Assembly (NCBI GenBank): GCA_922989275.2
Contig: OV277862.1
Span: forward strand, 43,363,786-43,427,785
Direction of reading: 5' to 3'
Source: Gari tellinella
Taxonomy: Eukaryota; Mollusca; Bivalvia; Cardiida; Psammobiidae
Length of the DNA stretch: 64,000 nt
A program made the position numbers and the translations under genes. The first letter of the stretch is position 1, and every line of letters begins with the position of its first letter. Of the stretch, positions 39,201 to 54,200 are shown in pieces. The notes beneath the pieces were generated by a model. It worked only from the letters and a program-made list of their open reading frames with translations, was not told where the DNA came from and searched no databases.

Positions 39201-42200
39201 GGTCTGCACCATTTTCTAAGGATCTATCTAACATGGGGTAAAGGGTTAAGAGACCGGCGGATGTAGTTGAGGGGTAAAGCCCCCGCTTACGATGTCAGGG
39301 GTTGTGAGTTCGATCCCCCGACCGACCAAGTCCTTCGGATGAGACTTTATATACTGAGGTCTGATGTATGAGTGCTTTACACTTGGCATCTAAAAGAACC
39401 AGAGAACTCTTTGGATAATAAGAGTAAGGCATCGCACCCGGGCTCTCTGTATCCCCCGCTCTCTCTGGGACATCCAATTAGCCCATAGATGGCAGAAACA
39501 TTTTCTATATCCTTACAGATGGTAGCTTAAAGCAGATTGAAAGTAAAGCAGAATGTGCCTTAAGGCACATTCCGCTTCAATTTCAACCTACTTAAAGTGG
39601 ACACCTCTCTTCAAAACTAGAAAAGTGGTGATGGGTTAACTACACTTGTATTCCAGTTCTTACCTATCCCCATCACTCCTGAGTGAACACAGATTTGAAC
39701 TGAGCAATTCTGGTACCATGTCTATCCTCTGCAAAAGCAAATAAAAATATTCTATATGCACAAACATCACTGCTACTTTCCAAGTGTATATAGAGCAACG
39801 GCACCTAAATTCGACAGGCCCCTTAAATCGACACCTTCTTACAACCATATCCATTTCTCCTGATTAAATGTTTTAATCAATATTTTGATTGATTATTTCA
39901 TGACGCCAAAATTAAATGTTGATGTCACGAAAAAAAATCTTATCACACAGGCCTATATTTGACGACATTGGTCTGCCCCAAAAACAATTCGAAAATTTTC
40001 AAAGACCGAAAAAGTGTCTTATGGAAACTGTTAAGGGGCATCATACCAGAACATAGATGTGGTGCTTTAGTTTTTGTAAAATTAAGCCATTACGGACTCG
40101 AGAAACTCATTTATTATTGTTGTTTATCATGTAGAATGATCCTTGCTTGTCTGTTGGGCGATTTGACCTTCAGACTATAGTAAAGGGCATTTAGCGTCAA
40201 AAACACAAATAAAGGAACTAATTTGTACAGAAATGATTTTTGTGCCCTCATATGCTACGACATGAACCGAATAACAGAAAAAAAGTCCCAAGAAATCACA
40301 CGATGCGAAATATGATTTTTGGGGTAAAATGGCTGAAATAATATGTAAAAGCACGATTTTTTGGGATTTCCAAACTGCGATCGTAGAAATCAATATAAAA
40401 GCTCGAAATTTACAGGCTAGACAAATATTCATGTAAACTATGGAATGGTACTTGTTAAGATATGTAAAATTTTCAAAAAACTAATTTTTGGGGTGAAATT
40501 GTCAAAATATTAAACCAAAATCACAAATTTTGAAGAATTCAAACAGACCGTGACATCTAACATCAAATAAAGGAAATGGTGCACAGAGTTGAATTATGTG
40601 TTATAATTTGCTTAAATATGTTCCAAATAACAGACAAAAAGTCTAGGAAAATCTAATAATGAAAACTATGATTTTTTGGTAAAATGGTTGAAATAATAAC
40701 TGAAATCGCTAATTTTGGGGATTTCCCTGCTGTGATCAAGGATATCGATATAAAAGCTCCAAATCTACAGGCTAGACAAATGTTCATGTCAGCTGTGGAA
40801 TAGTACTTGTTAAGATAAATAAAATTTAAAAAAAACTGATTTTTGGGGTGAAATTGTCAAAATATTAAACCAAAATCCCAAATTTTGAGAATTTCAAACA
40901 GACCCTGACATCAAAAAGGAAATAAAGGAAATGGTGCACAGAGTTGATTTATATGTTATTATTTGCTTAAATATGTTCCAAATGATAGACAAAAAGTCTA
41001 GGAAAATCAAACAATGCAAACTATGTTTTTTGGGTAAAATGGTTGAAATAATAACTTAAATCGCTAATTTTGGGGATTTCCCTGCTGTGATCGAGAATAT
41101 CGATATAAAAGCTCGAAATCTACAGGCTAGACAAATGTTCATGTCAGCTTTGGAATGGTTCTTGTTAAGATAAATAAAATTTTCAAAAAACTGATTTTTG
41201 GGGTGAAATTGTCAAAATATTAAACCAAAATCACAAATGTTGAGGATTTCAAACAGACCCTGACATCAAAAAGGAAATAAAGGAAATGGTGCACAGAGTT
41301 GATTTATATGTTATTATTCGCTTAAATATGTACCAATAACTGACAAAAGGTCTAGGAAAATCAAACTATGCAAAATATGATTTTGGGTAAAATTGTTGAA
41401 ATAATAACTTAAATCGCTAATGTTTGGGATTTCTCTTCTGTGATCGAGGATATCAATATAAAAGGTCCAAATCTACAGTATGCTCACATATTCATGTCTA
41501 CCATGGAATGGCTCGAGGTAGGATGAACACAACTTAAAACAAAAGATTATTGGGGTAAAAGGGTAAAATTATTAAACCAAAATTTCATATTTTTGGGATT
41601 GTTGACAGATTTTGACATTGAAATCAAAATAAAGGAAAATATGCACAGAATTGATTTATCAGTAATTATGTTTCAATGTGTACCAAATAACAGACAAATA
41701 ATGTAGGGAAATCAAAGAATCCGAAATATGATTTTGGATAAAATGGTTGAAATAATAACTGAAAAAGCTATTTTTTGGAATTTCCCTTCTGTGACCATGG
41801 ATATCAATATAAAAACTCCAAATATCAAGACTAGACCAAAATTCATGTCTACTTCAGAATGGTCCTTGTTAGGATAAATGAAGGTGTCAAAAAACTGTTT
41901 TTCGGGGTAAAATTGTCAAAATATTAAACCAAAATCATCAATTCTTGTTTGTAAAATAATCTAGGAAAATCCAACAAAGCCAAATATAAATTTTGGGGTA
42001 AACTGATTAAAACAATTAATGTAAATGCGAGTTTTTGGAAATTCCACACTATGGACTTAGACGAGAATATAGAAGCTACAAATTTACAGGTAAGGTACAT
42101 ATTACTGTGTACTGTAGCCTTGTACTTATTAGGATGAACTATGGTTTAAAAAAAATCTTATTTGGGGGGGGGGGGGGGGGGGGGGGGTAAACAATGTAAA

Positions 42201-45200
42201 TAGTTAAATGATTAAATGAAAACCCATATCTTTTCACTTCACTATACTGTGACCTTAGACATCAAACTATACGTTCAAGGTCTATAACTTACACACATAC
42301 ACCATTTTAATGTAGCTTAGTTCAAGTGAAGATAAATCAAAGAGTTTAATTGATTAAAAGTTTTAAGTAAAAATGGTAAACTTAAATAGGGCACATTTTT
42401 AATGTATATATTATGACAATTAATATGATTAGAAAAGCTCCAAATCCATTTGAAAGTACATTGAGTACATTGTGACAGCAATATAACATGAATATAAAAC
42501 TTAAAAATATAGTTAAGACAAATATATGAATGGAGACTTTTATAAGTAAGGATAACTACTATTTTTAAATTGTTTTGAAATTCATTACTAAGGTCAAACA
42601 ACTAGGTCTGATATGTCACAGGGTGGCCGAGTCCATTTATAAGGGAGATCAGCATTTCAGATGTCCTCGTGTCAAGTTTTAAAGGAAAAGGTTCGGTTAT
42701 AGGTACAAACAATATGCGAATTAGTTATTGGAAACATAACGTAGGCTTGACACAGTCCTTTCAAATGAGATCTGCAACTAGTTTATCCAAAATTACACAT
42801 AACAAGCTCAAAAATATATTATAGTGATTTGGAAAAATACACCCCTCCACCAATAAAAGAAATCAAAACATAAACGAACAATTTTCTGCATTGTTGGATT
42901 TTCTGCACGATACTGGTTGGTTCTGGTGTTGGTTGGAAACAAATAGACATGAGCTATCCTGTACTTTGAGCTGTCATAATGGAATCTGACAACTGTGTGA
43001 AATATCAGCAAATCATAGTATACGCACATTGGGCATACATCGTAACTAATGTAATTAATTGATCTAACAGTGCTTACTATATATACATGTATAGTATATA
43101 TATCACCAGGTCAATAACAGTCAATATTCTATTTGTGGTGCTTATTGCCTACTATCAGTGCACACTCTGATTTGACAAGTGGCATTTTAAATGCTGCTTC
43201 TAAGCTAGTACATTGGTTTAATTATCAAAATGCTATCTTTTAACCCTTATTGTGTGTGAAACGAATATAGGTTGTTACTTAACCCTAATTGTATGCGGAA
43301 CGAGAATATATATCATTGGCAAATAGTGAGGACCCAAATCAGAGTGATTATAGTCTACAGTACAAAGTATATTGTGTCTTACCTGTAAATTTGAAGCTTT
43401 TACATTTATATCTAAAGCCATGTTGTGGAAATTTCAAAAAATCGCATTGAAACTAATTTTTTAACCAGTTTACTCCGAAATGTCATATATGTATTCGGCT
43501 TTGTTGGATTTCCCTTTATTTTGCTGTTATTTAATTCATGTTGAAACATACTCAAACACATAAATCAACTCTCAACGCTTTTCCCTTTATTTGCTTAAGG
43601 CTTTATTTGGAGTTTTCAGACCAGGAGATCTCTGCTAAAATCTCGAAAATTGGTGTTTTTTGTTTAATTATTATAACAACTTAACTGCATAAATCAGTTT
43701 TTTGACAGTTTTATTCATCTTTATAAGTACCATTCCACAGTGCAATTGGGTATTCGTTTAACCTGTAGATTTGGAGCTTTTGTTTTAATAGCCACCACCA
43801 CAGTAGTAAAATCCTAAATAAAGCCCATTTACATTTTATTTTTCAACGATTTTACCCAAAAAACATATTTGGTATTGTTTGATTTTCCTAGATTATTTTT
43901 CTATTAATTTGTACATATTAAAGCATATGATAACGCATAAATCAATTTTGATTTTGATGGCAGGGATTGTCTACAAAAATCCCCAAAATTGGTGATTTTG
44001 GTTTAATATTTTGACAATTTAAACCCAAAAATCATTTTTTTGAAAGTTTTTTTTATCCTTACTAGTACCATTACACAGTTAAAATGATTTTTTGTCTAAC
44101 CTGCTTATTTGGTGCATTTATATTGATATCCACGTTCACAGTAGGGAAATTCCAAAAATTTGCGTTTTCATTTATTATATCAACATTTTTATCCCAAAAT
44201 TCATAATTTAAAATGTTATTTATCCTTAATAATACTTTTCACAATAGAGATGTATAAGTATCTAGCCTGTAAATTTGGAGCTTTTATATTGAAAACCAAC
44301 GACACAGTACTGAAATCCCTAAAATTAGCGTTTTCATTTACTATTTCAACAATTTTGCCTCAAACAAACATATTTCGTATAGATTGATTTTCCTAGATTT
44401 TGCTTCTATTATTTGGTACATGCTCTACCATATAAACAATTTCTGTGCATATTTTCGTGTTTGACATCAGGTAATCTCTACTAAAATCTCCAAAGATTTG
44501 GTTTTTGTTTAATATTTTCATGATTTTCACCCAAAAAGAACCATTTTTTGAAAGTTTTATGTATCCCAATTAGTACTATTTGACAGTGCATGTAACTTTC
44601 AGTCTAATTTGTAGATTTGGAGCCTTTATGTTAACACCCAGGATAACAGTCTGGAATTTCCAAATATTATCATTTTTGTTTATCAATTCAATCATTTTAC
44701 CCCAAAAAATCGGATTTCGCATTGTTTGATTTTCCTTGATTTTTTTTCTGTTATTCGGTACATATTGGAGCATATGAAAACACAAAATCATTTCTGTGCA
44801 TTTTTTCCCCCCAAATTTTTAAATGCCCTCTACTACAAGATCTTAACGTGTGTTCATTTAACTAAATTCATTTTCACTGACAAAATAAACTTTTATTCAA
44901 GCATGCAGGTATTCTTACAAGTAATTTATAACATTTAAATGGAATATGTATCTTGCATGAAGATTTAGAGCTAAATGATTCATATTCAAAGCCACTGGAA
45001 AAAAACTCCTAAAATCCTGATTTTTAGGAATTTTCTAAGGTTTTACCCAAAAATATATTTGTTTTTAAATAATATTTCATTTTTTATCTGGTAATGATCT
45101 TTTTTTATCTTTATTTAATAGAACATTTTGTGTAACGTATTGAGTTGGAGCATTTATATTCATATTAAAGCCATAATATATAAATTTCAAAAATTCATAG

Positions 45201-48200
45201 GTTTTTTTGTTGTTTTTTTAAATACATTTTTACCATAAAAACACATTCTTTTAAAACAAATATTTATCTTTACCTAATAACTTACTCGATTAAGAAGGTG
45301 TGTGCAACTATTATTTCAAACTTGAACATTTTTTTTCATAGTTAAGGACACAGTATCGAAATTCCAAAAATGTGTGTTTTTTAACTTATTTTTTACAATT
45401 TTACCCCAAAAAATCCAGTTATTTTAATTTTTCTTAAACTGATGTGGTACTAGCCTGGAGTGTAATAGAATATGTGCCTAATCTGAAAAGTTGGAGCTTT
45501 TTTGTTCAAAACCATGGTCATAGTGGCGAAATTCCAAAAATTCGCATTTTCGTTTATTGTTTTAGTCATTTTACCCCAAAAATCATATTTCGCATCGTGT
45601 GATTTCTTGGGACTTTTTTTGTGTTATTCGGTTCATGTCATAGCATATGAAAACACAAAAATCATTTCTGTACAAATTAGTTCCCCAAAATCTGTAAATG
45701 CCCTCTACTACTAGGGGTGTCGAAATAAGGTGCCAAAATAATTGATTGCTCCTTAATTCGACACCCCTAAATTTAGATTCACATTGCACTCAAAACATAT
45801 ATTTATATACATGCTAAATAACGTTGGCGGTCATGGTGGAGTGTACAAAGACAGGGGGCACTTAACGCCTTCAATAATTGGTGGTTCAAATGACGGCAGA
45901 CACAGATATTTTAAGTTGTTTTTTTTTGTGGGGGGGGGGGGGGGGGGGGGGAGCGGGGCATCCCATGGGGGATGGGTTTCCATTCGGGTCAGGGTTTCAA
46001 AAAGGCAAAGAAACTTGAAGGGTAAGGAGGATAAAAAGAGTCCAAAGAGATGAAGATCAAAGGTAAATATCAAACCAATTAAAGCAGAATAGGTGTGTCA
46101 CTAAGACATTGTATATTTAATGGAAACAAATCACAATCTTGAAAAATCTGTCCGAGGGTGAGCCACAGTTGATGGAGACTGATGACAAAGTTCTACAGCT
46201 AATGTGCCCTAGCTATCAATCTGATGAAGGCATCCCTAACGAGTAGACCCGTTGCATGTCGTACGTGTGGATGACATATCAAGTGCACTAGAGATGAAAT
46301 ATTGTTTGAAATATCATCTGTACAGAATGCCCTGTAATCATTTCTTTGTGAATTTGGTGTTGTGTTGATTATTATCATAGCCTTTTAGGATACCACTGGC
46401 TGCTAAATTACTATGGTACGATCTATGTATACATGAAAAAGCAATACTTTTACAGTAACATTCGGCTTGCTATGCAAAGTTCTGTCGTCTACAAAACTTT
46501 GTCGTCTACATCAATTCTCGTATGGCATATTAATTTAGAAAAATCATCAGGGTGGATTCAAATGAGACGGCGCGATACGCGAAACTGTTTGCACCAGTAA
46601 TCATGAATCCATCCGTAGCATGCAGAAGGTTGAACAAAGCGTACAATTTTAGGACTATTCCAAAGCTCATGGTGGTTTAATTAGCGTATCGGGTATCCTA
46701 CGATCCTTAATTGCAGCCAATTAACACAAACAGATTTGACAAAATCATTGGAATAGTCTTTTTTTTAATTTTAACAGTTGCATGCTGTTAAATTTCAACT
46801 TTTATGCCAGTAACACAAAACAGATATGACAAAATTGTGCTTTTAAATGATTAATCATTTAAATAATGTTAAATCTGAAAGGAGTGTATGGGTTTTATGT
46901 CTTTTTCAAAAACTCTGTTTGGGTGTCGAATTTGGGGTCCCCCTGTCGAAATAAGGAACCTAAAGCAGATCAAGTAACATATTGTACTGTATTTTCAAGC
47001 ACTTTCATAAACAATAGTAAATAGAAAACTTGGATAAATGTACTGTTTTGTTTGATGCTATGTCAAAGCTAGGATAACTACAAACGTTCATCGTTACAAC
47101 GAAAATGTGTCTTAAGGTGTCGAAATTAGGGTACTTTACTCTGTAGTGCAATAGATTTTAAATAACTGAACAACTGTGTTTTTTCTTCTGTTAATCATCA
47201 TTGTGTCCATTTTTAAGGCATGTTTACATTAAATTAGTACTTCTGAATAAATCTACATCATTTTATAAATAAATATCTTAACAGAATTTAAAATGACGGT
47301 AGCTTAAAGCAGGCACATTCTGCTTTACTTCAAACTTGCTTAAAGAAGTCACCTACCTTGAAAACTAGAAACAGGCTATGGGATAATGGGTTGATATGGT
47401 TTATAGTATCTGAACCCTTTACCCAATTGCATAGCCTGTTTCTAGTTTTGAAGACAGAGATGAGCACTTAAAGTACTTACTTTCAACCTGCTTTAAGCTA
47501 CCAACTGCTGGAGTATAGAAAATATTACTTTTAATAGTAAATATTCATGACTATAAATTTGAACTGAGTTTTTCAGTGGAGGAATAAATTTAATGGGCTA
47601 AAAGGTGCTTCTATGGGGGTCAGGGTTAAACTTATACCTTATCTACAAGGTATACAGTTGTTCCTCTTTTGGCTGCCTCCTGGTCCATAGCATTACCAGG
47701 GCGTATAAAATGACTGACATCTGCTATGTGAACTCCAACCTAGAAAATACGGCATTGTTAACAACATAAAATGTGCTGAATGGTAGTGAAATGAATGTAA
47801 AGGAAACTACAGTACTCCCTCTGTACAACAACACCCAATGTGAGACAAATAATGTGTGTTTTGTTTGAAAAGAGACGTTATAGAGAGGGAAAGTAACACT
47901 TCTCTTACAGTTGTAAACAGCTTGAATCCAGATCAGATGCTGCGTAATGCGGCATCTGATCTGGATTCAAGCTGTTTGTCACTTGTCACTATGTTTTTAT
48001 TTCAGTCCAATATGTGACTTTGCTCACCAGGGAAAACCCATACAAGGGTCACATGACCCCTGGGGTGGGGTCATTTTTCACCCCAATGACACAGTTTCAA
48101 AATCTTGCTGGTGAACATGCAAATGAAGTGTTCTGTCAAATATCTAAGCTCAAGAATTTGTACATGGTTTCAGACTGCAAAACTTTTCATTGAAAAAAAT

Positions 48201-51200
48201 CTATTTTAGCTCCTGTGACCTAGATATGCAATGGACCAGAACCATTTCAACAATATTGGTAATGGACATCTAGAAGTGTCACAATGCCCTTCCTGCAAGA
48301 CAAACATACATAACTTAGTCATTTCACAATCCATCAAAGGAGTTTTGAGTTACAGCCCGGACAAGACAGGACGAACACACTAACATACACCAAACGCATG
48401 AGGACACTGTGACAACTATGTCGAGCTCACCGCAAGCGGGCTAGACAAAAAGCATCTACAAAGACATTGAATTGAAGCTGACAAATTAACACAGCAGAAG
48501 TTGAGGTGCTAAAAAAAGCTTTTACCTCTAGATTTCCGTTGTCCATTTGTCTACAGTGAAGGGCATCATCTATATCTGTACAACCTGGAGGATCTACACT
48601 GCAGATAGGAATGTCTCGTAGGTCCCTTCTGTGCTTCATATCCTATCAAACAGTTACACAAAATAACCAAAACATAACAACAATACAGTAAATCCTCTCT
48701 ATTACAAGCCACCAAAAAGAAAGCTTATTGATTTTTATAAAGGACAGGTGTCAGCTTAAGACATTGTGACAGTAAAACAGAGTCGGCTTAAAGCAGGGTG
48801 ACAGTAAAGCAGAAAGCTTCTAAAGGAGCTTTCTGTTTCTACTGTCACCATGCTTTAAACAGTTCTCTGCCTTAGACACCTAATAATTAACAAAATGCAG
48901 TATTCTTTAGAGAGCTTTTTACCGTACTTAATGCATAATAGAATCATCTTTAATGGTAGAAATGGCAAACATTATAATGCAATAAATAAAGCTGAAAGTA
49001 AAAACCCCTTTATTACAACCACACACAGAAGCAAAATTGTACTGTAAGTTTGTTGATGCATTTGTTCTAAGGCATCAAATATAGATGGGCAATATAATGA
49101 CATGGCTGAATAGTTTGATTTTACAGCAAACAGTACAGTACCTAATATCACATCATTTCATTTCATGAATCATCAGGGTCTATATATTTTGACAATGACC
49201 AATATGGATTCCGATTTGTTAAGCTGTTTTCTCTTTTTCACTGTATTTCAGTCATATTGCAAGATCAGGCTAATTACAGGAGGAGGAAGAACCCAAAAGC
49301 CCTATATGCACTGATTCAGGCACAAATCTGAAACAGGGTAGAACCACCAACCTACCCAAAGCCAGCTGGAAGCTTCCCCACATGAAAAATCTGAAGTGCC
49401 TAGACTGAGATTCGAACCCACAGTGATGAGGAGCTAAGTAATATTCAGTCATAATGACTATAGCCATGGAGGCCCCCATGACCATCATGTTTAAACTCTT
49501 TTAACAACATGGATCTATTTAAAATATACTCATTACATTTGCAAACAGTGTAGACCCTTATTAGAGGGATCCTATAGACTAGACTAGTATATTTTAAACA
49601 TGTCTATGGTGTTGAAAGAGTTAAGCAACCACCTGTCTTAACCATTTCAACCCTACAGCCCTATGTAGAGATGACCGATAATAATATGCAAACAGTGTAG
49701 ACCCTGATCAGAGGGCTCCTATATAGGAACCCTCTGATCAGGGTCTGTACTGTTTGATATTTTCATTAGTTTTTGTTGTCATATAAAAAAATACAACAAT
49801 AGACTGGTTCAAATTGCCTGTACTAGAAGAGTCCAAAAGGATGATAAATACCCACAAGAGATATTTAGGGTTGAAAGGGTTAAACACTAAAAACTACTTA
49901 CCTCTTTCGTAATAGTCCAGGGCATTTTAGGGAGAAAGCTGCAGACAGCCTCTGAGAAGTTATTGTGGGGGACATCATGCTCCAGCAGCAACACCTCATT
50001 TTCTGTATCCTTGTCCCCAATATTGCCCAGCTTACGGACAAAATGACCCTGAATAGGTATGATACAAAACTAATGAAAGAGTGTATCGCCAAAACTACAA
50101 AGAGGCTAAATAGGTTCCTTATTTGATTTATAATTGTTGTATCATTGGAAAATATATATAAGACTTAATTGGTTGTTTATAATTTTTCAGGCAGGAGTCT
50201 GCTTAACCCATTACCTCTTAGCCTATTTCTAGCTTTGAAAACAGGTGATCACTTAAAGCAGGTTGAAAGTAAAGCAGAATGTGCCTTAAGGCACATTCTG
50301 CTTTATTTTTAGCCTGCTTTAAGCTACCATCTTCTAGGATATGGATAATATTTCTTCTGGTACATATTCTTGGCTGTATAAACTGGAACTTTTTTTTCAG
50401 TGGAGAAATAAATAAGAGCGTAAAAAGGCGTTTTAAGGGGTAGTGGGTTAACAAAGAATACAGAGAGAGCACTAAGCTCAATCTTTCAAATACTATCTAT
50501 CGTTTACTATCCTTGTCTTCAGTAGGCAAACAATTAACCCACTACCCCATAGCTTGTTTCTAATTTTGAAGATAAGTGACCACTTAAAGCAGGTTGAAAG
50601 TAGAGCAGAATGCGCCCTGAGGTAGATTCTGCTGTGCCTAAAAGTGCATTCTGCTTTACCTTTAGCCTGCTTTAAGCTACCGATTTTTACATGGTATATA
50701 TCCATAACAGTATAAAGGGGGGCCTAACTTTCTTCAATGAACGAATAAATTAAAGGCGTAAAAAGGCGTATTTATGGGTTAAGCTTGTCCTGTATCATAT
50801 CCAGACTGATGACTTACCTGGGGGTACCTGGAGTTCCTAGGCCAGCTGTCTATAGCTACCACAATTCTCTGAGAGGCCAGAGTCCCAGCCTGTCTAGTCT
50901 CTATCCTGATCTTTGGTATCTTCCGTTCTGCTGGCTTGAACAAATGCCTCGTAGCCTGCAATAGACAATATGAATTACCAGTCAATACACTTATTCAAAG
51001 TTAACCTTTTCTTCCATAGACAATAGTGCAAATCCCATGTATAGACATGAATGTGCATCATGGTATTTATTTTCTCATTATCCTAACAGATGGTAGCTTA
51101 ACCCTTTGAACCCTAGTCCCGCATATAGGCGTCCTTTTCAAACAGTATAGAAGTGAAAAGTGCACTCGTTTAATGCAAACAGTGAATACCCAGATCAGAG

Positions 51201-54200
51201 GGCTCCTTATGGAGCCCTCTGATCTGGGTCTTCACTGTTTGTCATAATGCAAAACATTGACAAAAACAACCCTTAAAAGTCAGAAATGGACTAGACTAAA
51301 ATGGAAACTGGGATTGTCTATTTGAAGTTTTAGGGAGGAAAGAGTTAAAGCAGACTGAATGCAAGGAAAAATATCCCTTAAGGCGCATTCTGCTTTACTT
51401 TCAACCTGCTTCAAGTGAGCATTTGTTTTCATGACTAAAAACAGCGTATTGGGTGAAAGGTTAAAGGAATATGAATGTAAAGCTGCTGATTTTTTGAAGG
51501 CTCTAATTTACTTAAAGCTTGTCTATATCATAACAAACAGAGAAGACAATAATGACATGTAAAATGTTGCGACATCCCATATGGGTCTACACTTTTTGCT
51601 ATAGGTGACCACTTGAAGCAGGTTGAAAGTAAAGAATGCGCCTTAAGGAGCATTCTGCTTTACTTTCAGCCTACTTTAAGCTACCATCTGCTAGGATATA
51701 GGAACAATTTCTTATTTCGCATTCATTTCTGTATAAAATGGAACTATTTTCTTCAATGGAAGAATAAATCAAAGGCGTGAAAAGGCATATTTATGTGGTA
51801 TATAGGGTGAATGGGTATTCATGGAAATCTCTGTATCTGAGAAGTGTACCTCTTTGACAGCTGACTTCTGCAGGATTCCACAATACTGTCTCCAGTTTCT
51901 CTTGATGATGCCAACAACTCTGGCAGTAGGTTGTCTCAGCTCCTTCGGCACTTTGTTCCTCTTGATATTCTCATCCTATTTTAAATCAGTTGAAAACTAA
52001 AACTAAGCATATTTAGCATGTACATTGTATATTAAATTTCTTTAATTGTTTTTACTTTTACTTGGTACTCACTGTTGAAGTTGTTTTCTGTTTTGATTTT
52101 GTCAATTAATAGTTCATTTTCCATGGCATGCAGTGTTTGACACAAATGGTGTAGTAGGCCTAAGTTTCATTAAAATCAGTCAATAAATACAGACTACAGA
52201 GCGCTAACAAGAATAAGTTGACAGACGGACAGGGCATGGTATACCATAATACGACCTGTTTTCATTGTGTAAAAAACATAAGTTTCAAGCACAGACATGG
52301 CTCATAATGACCACATAATTATTTCTCTTTACCTCCACTTCTATGTCTGCATTGTCTGTTTTCTCTTCTGTCTCCTCCAACACTAGAGAGCTAGGACAGC
52401 TCCACTCCTCCTCAGGTAACATCTCTAGGGCCACTATATCATCAGAGATGGCACGGTTAAGATTCTTGTGGCCCTGTATGAATACCTATCAGAGAAATAT
52501 AACTGACTTTCAACAAACAACTTTCAATGAAAATTTAATAAGATATTAAACCACACACACACACATATTTCTATGATACTAAATTACTAACAATATACTA
52601 TTCAAAATACTAGTTCTAACAAAAGAGTCAAGACTGGGAACAATTTGCAAGTTTACAAACAAAATGTTTCTTTTAAACAGAAATACAACTTTTGAAGTGA
52701 CTGCTTGGTATCCCAAATAAACAAATATCAGTTTTGACTGGTACAAGCTCAGCAACTAGCATGGAAACAATCTTTTAGTTCCAATAAACTGGTTTTTACA
52801 TAGAATTTTTTTTATCAAAGATCATCATACAACAATGATAAACACAAAATCTAATTTGCAATTATATTCGTCTCCACAATTTATCTTATGATGTGACTAC
52901 TCATTAGAATTGTCTCTTCGAGACATTTCTAATGAGTAGTCACAGCATAGGGTTTGGTGGAGAAAAGCAGATATTAGTAATGAAAAGACTCCCCTTTTCA
53001 TGAGCTATGATATCAACCATGTCATAGGTTATGTAACAAAACTCTACCCCAGGGCTCCAAATAAGGTAAGTTTTTTAAACAAGAGGGCCATGGCCCACAA
53101 GTCGCTCACCTGCGAACATTGTACCTAAGCTGACTGGGCAAGACAATATTGAGATATATATCGCTATAAAAAAGATTTTTAAAGGTTTTCCTATAAAAGC
53201 CTATATAAAACTGAAAAGCCCTGGGGCGGGGCCAAATTTGATCAAGGGGTCATAATTCAAATAATCTTGGTAGAGGACCATAAGGCAAAGCTACATGTCA
53301 AATATAAATGATCTGGGCCTTACAGTTTCAGAGAAGAAGATTTTTAAAGGTTTTCTTATGATAAACTAATAAGCCCAAGGGCGGGGGGGGGGCAATTTTG
53401 ACCAGGGGAGTCATAATTTGAACAATCTTGGTAGAAGACAATAAGGCAAAGCTACATATCAAATATAAATGATCTGGGCCTTACAGTTTCAGAGAAGAAG
53501 AATTTTAAAGGTTTTCCTATGAAAAACTGATAAGCCCAAGGGCAGGGCCATTTTTGGCCCGGGGTCATACTTTGAACAATCTTGGTAGAGGACCATAAGG
53601 CAAAGCTATATGTCATATTTTAAAGATCTTGGCCTTACAGTTTCAGAGAAGAAGATTTTTAAAGGTTTTCCTATATAAGTCTCCAAGGGCGGGGCCATTT
53701 TTGACCCAGGGGTCATAATTTGTACAATCTAGGTAGAGGACCATAAGGCAAAGCTACATGTCAAATATTTATGATCTAAGCCATACAGTTTCAGAGAAGA
53801 AGATTTTCAAAGGTTTTCCTAAGAAAAACTGATAAGCCCCAGGGCGGGGCCATTTTTAGCCCAAGGGTCAAATTTGGAACAATTTTGTACGAAATTCATT
53901 AGGTAATGATACATACCAAATATCAAACGTCTGGGCCTTTTGGTTTCTGAGAAGAAGATTTTTAAGGATTTTCTTATGCATTAAAAGTTTTCTATACAGT
54001 TATGTTAAAAAATCTGGTCCCATAGCAAGGGGAATAACTCTAGCCAAAACTTTGAACAAGATTTCGTTCCCCCTTGTCACTGATGCTTCTGACAAAGTTT
54101 GGTTGAAATCGAGTCAATGGTTTCAGAGGAGATGTTTGAATATGTGAACCGACAAAGGACGACATATGACTGACGGAATGGGATCACAATAGCTCATCCT

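Noticed and set aside
39250..39330. Possible tRNA gene
   Set aside because: A and B boxes are present, but the cloverleaf stems do not pair and a SINE body follows.
45784..46073. Glycine-rich or proline-rich small proteins
   Set aside because: Both frames are translations of the poly-G tract.
48526..48642. DIS3L or DIS3L2 instead of DIS3
   Set aside because: The PIN residues and the [16 protein letters not shown] context match DIS3; DIS3L2 lacks a PIN domain.
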